A stretch of 64,000 bases of DNA, from positions 1 to 64,000 of the forward strand of contig CACLAF010000002.1 in NCBI GenBank assembly GCA_902604855.1. Direction: 5' to 3'. Under the pieces are notes generated by a model. The model searched no databases. It saw nothing but the letters and a program-made list of their open reading frames with translations, and was not told the DNA's origin. The position numbers and the translations under genes are program-made. This document shows, piece after piece, positions 31,286-41,300 of the stretch. Position 1 is the first letter of the stretch, and the number at the start of each line of letters is the position of its first letter. This DNA is from an uncultured SAR86 cluster bacterium (GTDB lineage Bacteria > Pseudomonadota > Gammaproteobacteria > Magnimaribacterales > Magnimaribacteraceae).

Positions 31286-32386
31286 TTAAAAATTTAATAT
31301 TAATCCGGCATTTACCTGACCATAAGGATGATCAAATAAATGATTTGACCTCCTATTATAAGCTAAAGGATTTTCACCTATGAGATAATTTGAGGTAGCA
31401 GATAGTTTTAAATAAAGAAGACTATTATCAGTCGGTGAGTAAAAGAGTGACAAATCAATGAGATGATTATCAGTAAAGTCTTTTTTAGAGGGGTTGCTTA
31501 AATAGTCCTTTCTTTTAACTTTTATATAGCTATACATCCCAGAAATAGCAAAATTCTCTCCAACTGGTATTAGATTACTTACGGAATATTTAAATGAGTT
31601 TTCTTTCCAAGGACTTGTTTGGGGTAATTCAGCCTTAAATTGGTCTAATAATTCACCAGCATTTCTATTATCTACAGTTAGTCCTCTAATGAAAGAATCA
31701 GATGTATTTAAAATAGATGAAGCAAAATCCTGATTAATTTCTGAAGCTTTAAAAGATAATGTATGATTAAAATTCAATACACCCAATGACTTAGAAGAAA
31801 ATCTTAAATAAATACCTTGAGATTTAGCGTTTCCTGATGTTCTAAGTACTGGCTCATAAATTAATTCTCCACTTGTCCTATACGCTTCACTATTTAGAAC
31901 ATTTAATTCTGCATCATCGCAAGAGCCGCCTATTATAGTTTCACCAAAAGCATAACAATCAATAGTCACTGGATCTTGGTCTTCATCTCTTATAAGGAAT
32001 CCTATCTCTACTAAATTATTTTTATTCTCATGTACGTCATAGGAAATAGTAAGTGTTTCTGTACTAACATCAGTTGAAATTGATTTGGGTTGAGATAATC
32101 TTTCCACTTCTCCAGTAGATTCATTAGACTCAAACGAAAGTTTCCATTTATTAAATTGATATCCAAGATAATAACTGTCTATTAATGCTTCTTTTGGCTT
32201 CGTAGATTCTAAATTATCTGCATAATTGAGAATATCAAGAGATTGATCAAATCTACTATGAGAAATACCAACTATAAATGGATTATCCAGTCTATTAGTA
32301 AGTATATTTTCGAGTGATTCATATTCAGAAGCATAAAACAGTAAGGGCTGCAAAAGCAGCCCTAGTAATATGAACAATTTTTTCAA
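31286..32386 (-). CDS. Putative outer-membrane beta-barrel protein
   Basis: Signal peptide MKKLFILLGLLLQPLLFYAS; alternating polar/apolar strands; C-terminal ...QVNAGLILNF; 8 nt downstream of the giant adhesin gene. Confidence 0.6.
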   Translation of the reverse strand: MKKLFILLGLLLQPLLFYASEYESLENILTNRLDNPFIVGISHSRFDQSLDILNYADNLESTKPKEALIDSYYLGYQFNKWKLSFESNESTGEVERLSQPKSISTDVSTETLTISYDVHENKNNLVEIGFLIRDEDQDPVTIDCYAFGETIIGGSCDDAELNVLNSEAYRTSGELIYEPVLRTSGNAKSQGIYLRFSSKSLGVLNFNHTLSFKASEINQDFASSILNTSDSFIRGLTVDNRNAGELLDQFKAELPQTSPWKENSFKYSVSNLIPVGENFAISGMYSYIKVKRKDYLSNPSKKDFTDNHLIDLSLFYSPTDNSLLYLKLSATSNYLIGENPLAYNRRSNHLFDHPYGQVNAGLILNF

Positions 32387-32394
32387 AGAAATTC

Positions 32395-35300
32395 CTACAC
32401 TATATCAATAGAAATCAAGATTTCTTCTTCGTGCATTTCATCAACAACAGAAAGTCTATTTTCTTCCGGTAAAATAGTTGAGTATTCATTAGAAATTAGA
32501 TTTTCAAAATTATGGATTTCTTTGTATTCCTCCGAGTTACTAAAGTCTCCAATTACAATTCCATCAGAATCATCTACTAATCCTGAGTAAAAATCGTTTT
32601 CTATGTCATCGTTCCCTGAATTAAGTGAGCTATTTTGAGCTATGAGACCAGCATCAGAAATACTGCTACTGATTGTGACACCAGAAAGTGATGTAGTAGC
32701 ATAATTTGCGTCAACAAGTACGAAATCATCCGAAGTAATACTTGAAGCTGTTGTATTCCAAAGAATTAACCAATATTGGTAATCGGTGTCACCTCCTCTT
32801 TCCGCAGCTCCAGTCAATAAGAATGTATGATTAGACATACTTCCAGTTCCCTGTTGTACTACAATAGTTTTTCCTGACCAATCTGATCCTCTTAATCCAA
32901 TCTTATCAGAACCATCTTGGAAATCAGTTACTACACCTTGGATACTGTAATATTCATCAAAATTAATACTTAAATCTTGATTGCTATCATTACCATTGAA
33001 TGAATTACCAGAATCCCATTTCCAGCCAGTATTATATTCAATCACGAATACATCATTACCATTACCACCAGTCATTTTAATTTGATGTTGTGAATTAGAA
33101 TACAAAGTATCATTTCCATCACCACCATCTAAAAGCGAGGTGCGTCCTGAGTTGTTAGTGTCTTTAATTATGTCATCACCAGCACCGCCAAAAATCATAT
33201 AACTACTATTATCATCTGAAAGTGTGATGTCATCATTTCCAGCAAAACCTTGATAAAGTACATGTGTACCTGAAGCGTTTAAATTTACGGTGTCATTACC
33301 ACTAGTCCCTTCAGAGAAGGTAAAAGTACCTTGTTCATAGGATGTATCTCTGAGTCCTTCTCCAGTTGGGAACAGTAAATTCGAGTAAGCAGATGAGTCT
33401 GTATCTATAGTTCTATCATAGACTAGTCCCATGGCAGGCAATGCTGTAGTTGCACCGGTATATTTAAAACCAGAATCGCTATAAATATCATTTATCAAAG
33501 CAGCATTCAGATCTGCACTTGCAGTAGAAGTGAACTCAGATAAATTTAAAGCATTAAATCCTACTGATAAAGCTGCCATGTCTTTTGCCATCTCCGAACC
33601 GTCAATTTTGAGAGATTCTTGTATTCCGGATGGACCTCTTACAGCCATAACATAAGTATTAATTAATTCCATTACTGCTTTTGCAATTGGAGAATACACA
33701 GTAACGTCATCAGATATTTCACCTGATAAATAAGTTGAGATATCAGTTATATCTGCATTACTTAATAATATGTCAGTAAAGCTAGTTGAAGTGGAGCTTA
33801 AGTCAGCAGAATTTGCATCTGTTAGGGTCTTTAACTCTGTCGATAAAGTTGTAGACAATTTTGCAAGCATTTTATCTACTACTGAATTTAGATCTATAGA
33901 AGAAGCACTTTCATCATCATCAATGGTAACAGTGACAGTATTTTTTGGTAAAACGACTTTCCCTTCTGATCCTGAAGCAATTCTCAATCCATAGACAATA
34001 GTTTCGTCACTTTCAGTAACAGAATCATTTCTTACATCAACATTAATTACAGCAGTGCTCTGACCTTGAACAAAGGTAACTGATCTATAGCCAGATTCGT
34101 CTGACCACCACCAGAAATCATCATTTTGTATTGCCGTTCCAGAACTATCTAGATTGTACTCAATAGTGAATGTCTCTGTTGCAGGTTTACTAAGTTTTAA
34201 TTCTATTTGATTCCAACCCCTGGCCTCAGATACCGTTATATCATTTAGATAAACTACGGGTGTAGTTGTAGCAGCTACCTTAAATGGAGCAACGACTTTT
34301 GTGAATGTTTCCCCTGCAGAAGTTGTTAATGTAGCGCCTGTAAAATCGAGTTCCATATAGTAATCACCATCACTTGCTGTAGAGGTTGTAAAGTAAGTAC
34401 TTAAATTGGTTTCAGGTATACCTCTTGCAAAAACTTCATTGAAATCTACAACAAATTTTGGCACGCCACTAGAAGAGGTTTCTACAGTAACCATATTTCC
34501 ACTATGATCGACCGTGGTTGAGGTAGTAGTACCATCTTCACCAGTATAGATAACCGTTATATCGGATGAATTTGGTACATAGACATACTGATAAGAGCCA
34601 ACTTCTTGAGTTGGATCGACAAGAACTTGGAATTTTATTTCTATAGCTCTTTCTCCAGGGTCAATTGTAGAATTTGTACCATCAATTAATTTTCCTGTGA
34701 ACTCAATAGTTTGTGCAGTTGAAGGTAAAGTACCTACTTCTACTTCTATCTTCAGTCCCTTGGAACCGGCTTTCAAATCTAAAGCATCTTGCAGCGCTGC
34801 CTGGTTAACCTGAACTTGAGATGAATCTAGTGTCAACACATTGCTACTTACACTGTAATCTGGTGTGTGAACAACATTTTGAGATCCTTCATGATCAGTA
34901 ATGGTAACTGGATTAGTTTTTGCAAGTCTAAATCCATCAAATGAAGTTTGACCTGTTATCACTTCCGCTACAGAATCTATTAGAGCTTGACTAGCAGCTT
35001 GTTTAATTGAGGTTTGTTGGGCAGTTGTAAGAGAAGCGGCACTGTAACCAGTTACATTTGATGTTGCACTTACTTTTGCATTCACATCTGCTAATGCATC
35101 AGTAATTACCTGCATACCAGCCTTGGTTGCAGTATCAGTAATTATTGTTAAAAGGTTATTTAAAGTAAATATATTTAAATTAAATAGTTCCCATTCACCA
35201 ACTGATGTCTGGCCATCAAGTCTGTTCTTAATATCATAGAATCTCTCACCATAAAAGTTACCATCTCCCTCCATCCATAGGGGATCCATACCAAACGCCT

Positions 35301-38300
35301 TTAGTGCATCTATAACCGTTGTTTTGTCTAAAATACTTCTATCAATATTTTGCATGCTCAATGCAACGGACGACATTGGACTTAGAGAATATTCACCCCA
35401 TTCCCTTCCCGAGGTCAATTTAAGGTTAGAGTTAATTTTATAAATAGCTGAGTTAGCAACACCAGTACTAGCATTATAGCCACCAGTAGCAAGTATTGGC
35501 GCATCAGTATCTGATTTGCTTACGGATAGATTGAAACGACCATCAATTTCTGTTGTAGCAGTCGGCTCACCTCCGTCTTGGATACCATCATTATCTAAAT
35601 CTTGCCATACTGTTGCAGAAGCAAGACTATAAGATCCAACCATGGCTGTACCGGAAACGGTTAAACTTCCATCACCCAGTGTATCTTCTACTTGAAAATA
35701 GAACTGTTTTTTAACAGCAGTAGATTTTCCATCGGTAATCTGTACATATACATTGAACCATGTTTTACCATCCTCATAACTCAAAGTAGATTTTGGAGTA
35801 ACAACTCCAGTGGAAGAAAGTTGTAAAGGTGCATCAGCTATTGCTCCACCTGTTTCACCACCCTCCATTTCACCCCAAGCACCATCTGTATTGCTTACTC
35901 CAATCAGAGTCCATGTTAGAGTATCAAAATCAAGATCAAATCCCTTAATTTGAATAGATTGGTTTGCAGCATCATCGATGAATTTTGAATCACTGCCCCA
36001 CATGTCCTTAAAGAAAGGTATTTTGTTCGTAGAATCATATCCTGCATAATCAGGTAAATTCCTTACATCAATATACATGTTATATGAATTAGCAGAATTA
36101 GATTCACCAGACCCATCATCACCGATAACACGTATTTGATATTGGTTATACTGTCTAAGCATATTTTGATCAAGGCTACTAAAGTCTGCTTCAGTAGAAC
36201 CAATGCTGGAAGCACCAGTTGAAATCGAAGAAGGAGCTTCATAATTTGGAGCTACTTTGAATGTAACTTCTCCGGTAGTTGCATTAATATCAAATAGTGC
36301 AGCATCAGGATATGACGCATCTAATGAATAGGTTATTGTGTCACCATCTGCATCCCAAGAGTCTTTTACTGCTCCAAAAACTGCAGTTGAGTTTTCATAA
36401 ACAGTTGTATATTGATACCAAAAATCTGGTCGTGTGTTGTCTCCAGCTATTGCTTTTCCTAAGTCTCTTTTTGTATGAATTACTGTTATGCCTTGTTCTA
36501 TATGAACACGACCATCCCATAACTCGTAAACATTGTAAGTAATGCCATCTTCAACTGTTGTTCCTTTAGCTCTAAAAGCTTCGAACTGAGTTTTGATTTC
36601 ACTTCCTTCATTGTAGCTATATTCATGACCCAATAATCTGACAGTATCAGTATCATCACCTCGAATGGTCCAGGTTCTATTGTCCCAGCTCATTCTCTGT
36701 AGAGCATCCCAGGTTATATTCAGTTCATCACCAAAACTAGCACCGGCTGCAAGAGTATCAACTATTGATGATTGGGAATCTCTTAAATCAATTTTCTCAA
36801 TACTTTCAACTCTATTTCTCCATCCCTCTTCGTTAACTGTGTTACCGGATTCATCTTCATATGTCCAAGTCTCTTTTACAGATACAAGTTTATTAAGGTC
36901 AATACCTGTATAGTCCGGTAAAGAGTCTGCATCAGTTCCATCATCAACTTCAAGGCCTACAGTGCTTAATCCCGATAGAATAAGCGTGTCTGTTCCGCTT
37001 CCACCTTTTATAAACTCAGGTAAAGTAGTTATGTTTGTAAAATCAAATTTATCATTACCAGAACCACCATCTAAGACGTCAAGTCCTTCACCGATTTTAA
37101 TGATGTCATCACCTGCACCACCATCGATAGCATCAGCTCCCGCACCACCATCTAGGATATCAGCGCCTTGATCTCCAAAGATTACATCATCTCCACCGCC
37201 ACCTGTAATCGTATCATCTCCCTTTTTACCGAATATTGTCTCTTTTGTATCTGTTCCAGTAAGAGTGTCTGCTTCTGCGGTTCCAGTCAGGTTGGTCAGA
37301 GAATCCGCATTGGTATAAGAAGTAAACTTAGATAATAAATTACGTTCAAAAGTCTCTTCTAGCTCTCTATTGAAATCACTAAATCTATTTTCTTGGTAAT
37401 CACTAAACCATTCTTCAGCTTGTGTTTGTTGATCAGCCGTTGAAAAGAATGCAAAGTCAAAATTTATTTCTTCAGCAATAGCCTTAAAATCTATATCCAT
37501 TAAGGATCCTTGAACAGCTGAAATTTGGCTTAGTACTAAATCTACAAGTTGTGTATCAAGAGCAGCATCACCTGTATTTGCATCAGAACCCGAGAAGAAA
37601 TCAGTTTCTGCAATAGAAAGTTTACCTATATTGTCTGAAATTATGTCATTAATATCTATAAATACTTTAAAGGCAATACCACCAGTGCTCTGAGAATTCT
37701 CCCAATTTACGTTGTAGCCGCCCCATTCTTCTTTTCGTAACTCAACGGACGAAAAGGTCTGACCGGTAAATAATAGCTCATAAATATTATCTTTATTTCC
37801 ATCTTTAGGATCTTCAAAGTCTAAATTTTCTGATCTAGGCACATACAAAGTTCCATCTGGTGCTGTAGCAAAGTTTTGATAAAACGATTGGTTATCATAT
37901 TCCTGTGAATCCAAATAGAGCCAAACAAATTGACCATCTGGAAGTTGGAGAATCGGAACGCTATTTCCATCTTGGTCAAGTGTAGATCCCACTGATGCTC
38001 CAATAGCATCCTTAATATTACCTAAAACATTATCATATTGAGGTCCTACTTCTATAACGTCTGTTTCTTTTGATATTGTTGATGCATCCGTATTAAGTAA
38101 AACAGAAACTACACCACCATCACTATAGCCTCTATCTTGAGCCATTTTTCCCGTTACCATAACTAGAGTGTGCGCTGACATAGTGTCTATACCTTGTACA
38201 AATGAGATATCAGCCTTAGTTAGATTTGGAACATTATTACCTGTCCAGCCCAATGTAGTTAAAGCAAGTTTGTCTGTTCCAGGTGTGAAGTCTGAAATTA

Positions 38301-41300
38301 AAGAAACTCTAGTCCAATGAAGTTCAGTTGCAAGATCTAAAACTCCATCCCTATTGTCATCGCTACCATTTATACCTTCCGGTGCTCCTTCTATATAAGC
38401 TGTTGCCTGATCCCTGATTCCTAGAGTTAAGGGATCTGTCATAGAATCTGCACTGATTTGAAAGATATCCGCTCCTTCACCACCAGTCAGATACCCTTCA
38501 CGATAGTCATCAAAATTATCTGCTCCAGCTCCTCCAGAGATATATTTAAAGCCAGTATTGTCCTTCGTGAAGATATCATCACCTTCAGTACCGACTAAGT
38601 TTCGGCTGCCATCCCCAGTATCAATTTGTTCTGGTATCTCATCCACTGAAAAGACAAGGGGTGCGGAAGGTGTAGCTAATGCATCCGGTGATCCCTCCTG
38701 TTTTTGATTAACCGTAATATTCACGGTTGAAGTGGCGGTTTGTCCATCTGAAGAAGTTTTCGTTAAATCAAAGACATAGATATTGTCTCCATCGGCATCA
38801 GTAGGAGATGAAAAAACTGGTCTCTCTGTAAAGAATATCTGTGTTCCCCATTCAGTATCTCTAATTACAAATTTATCAGCATCAGCTCCTGATATGGTTG
38901 ATGTAACAGAGCCACTTATTGTTAGAGCTGCTGCTTCCTCAGCAGTCTGTGCACTGAAACCTTGTTGGTTATCGACTTGTAATATTTGTCCAACAACAAA
39001 GATATTCTCCTGAGATTTACCATCAATTGTTGCATTACTAAGTGTAGCCACTCCGGCTAAATTTTCATCTACACTAAAGTTGATAGACCCATCGTCACCG
39101 GCATTGCTAAAACCAGGTGCAGGATCAGTATCTGAATTTGTTACTATAAATAGCATTTCAGCTCTTGTGCCTATAGAGTCAGATCCGCTGCCATGAACCT
39201 CAATGTTCACTAATAGTTCATAGATATTATCGCCATCCTTGTCTTTGGGATCTTCAAAATCTAGAGTATTACCTTCTCTTAAATTTAAGTAGAACTTGTT
39301 GTCATATCTCTGGAGGTAGAAAATTGCGTTATCTTTAATGGGATTTCCAGCATCATCTCTATCTGGTAAATGTACACTAACATTGTTTAAATCTAATCCA
39401 TCTAATCCATTTATAGATACCTCTATTCCTCTCGAAATAATATTTTCTTGTTGTGTTTCACTATCATAGTTACTCCACGCTCTCATTAATGTATGTTCAG
39501 CTTGTGAAATAACATTCTCAGCGAGTGAAGGTTTCGTATCAGTAGAGTATGTTCTATTATCATTCCAATCTGGAATCTCTAAGACAAATTCAACAATTTG
39601 CTCAAAATTATCAGAATTATCTGTGATTGTTATTTCAACAATATATTCTCCATCTCCATTAGCATCATTAGGGTTAGCAGGATCTGGTGCGGTATCTTTA
39701 AAAGCAAGCGAACCTAGATCACTAATTCTAAAAAGGTCTTTATCTGGTCCACCGGTTAAGGCGTAAGAAAAGTCTCCCGATTCCTGAACATCTGGATTTA
39801 ATGCATCACCATTTACCATCCAGCCAATACCAGATACAGTTTCTAATTCAAATGTAGTTCCATTAACAGCCTGTGCACTTAAGACAGCTGCGTTTGCCAT
39901 ACCACTATGAACATCGCAATAATAATAAAGAGTTGATGGCGTATTGCCATCTACAGTTAAAACAACAGATCCCGAATTAAATGTTACCCCTGTAGTAAAT
40001 TCAACTCCCCCGCCATGTGTACCATCTTGAGTTGTGCTTAATCTAAATGGATGACCTGAATTAGATGAGTCACTCACATCGAAAGTATAAGTTGCACCTA
40101 TATCAAAAGAGTAATCTGGTGCTAGTACACCATCAAAATAGAACTTATTACCATTGCCATCATTGGCAACTGTTACAACTATAGTTTGATCTACAGGAGT
40201 GCCTGCAATGGTGACTGTCTCAACAGTTGATACAGGTATTCCGAAGGCTTCTTTAGGAAGCCATTGCTCATCATTTCTATAATCAATTTGTTTTTCAACA
40301 AAAGATGTAAATTTATCTAAAGTGAAATCTAATGCCCCAGTAACTAAATTTGTAAAAACCTTAGTTGCTTGAGTAAATGATGCAGTAAGAATTTCATTGA
40401 AATTAGTTATTGCATCAGAAGTTGCAGAAACAGAATTAAGTAAGGTTGTAACTTCATCTGGGGTTCTACCTTCGGCAAGTGCCAAGTAAACACCTAAATC
40501 TCCGGTCTTAACTGTCCAATTATAAGTTGTAAAATCATTACCCCAATTTCCATCATTAAGCTGGGTTGTAGGATCCTTTAGATATGCTTTTACTTGATCA
40601 GCTGTTAATTGCCATTGACCTGTATTACCTTGAATTTCATTTCCATTTGAATCATAACGAAGTCTCTCCCCACTATAATTTAGATATATTGCTTGCGACC
40701 AAAGCTCTTGTCCAAATTCATCAAATGGTATCCATCTTGAATAACTATCATTAAAAGTTGATCCTCTATTATATTCAAAGCCCATGTCAACAATTTGATC
40801 TATCTGAGTATCAGTAAGATTTTCGAAAGTAAGACCAGTCATTGTTTCCATCAACCTGACCATTTTGACCATCTGTTCGGCATAGTATTTACCGACCATA
40901 TCTGTTACTCCGCCGTCAGGTCCAAAATTCACTCTTCCAAGGTAAGGATCTGGTTGTTGAGAATCTAAAACATCAACCATTAGAACTGCCCACTCTCCTA
41001 AAGTTTTCGTAGAGCCAAGGAAGGTAACAGTCTCACCTGTATAGCCATCTAAGCTTTTAAAAGTAGTAAAGTTTGTTGCTGGATCAAAACCCATCTCAGA
41101 AAGAATAATATTTTTAATTTCTAATATGATTGCAGAAGTAGCTTGATTGATGACTTGATCAAACTGACCAGAACCATCAGCTTTCATTTCAAATATTTTT
41201 GTTAAATCTTCTGAAGCCAGAATAGCTTCTACTATTTTGTCATTAAAAGTATCACTTGTTGAATCTAGAAGATCTTCTAATCCATCTAACTCAATAACGA

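Noticed and set aside
32345-32362. Hairpin as intrinsic terminator after the adhesin gene
   Set aside because: Lies inside the next coding sequence and lacks a U-tract on the minus strand; kept only as a low-interest RNA-structure observation
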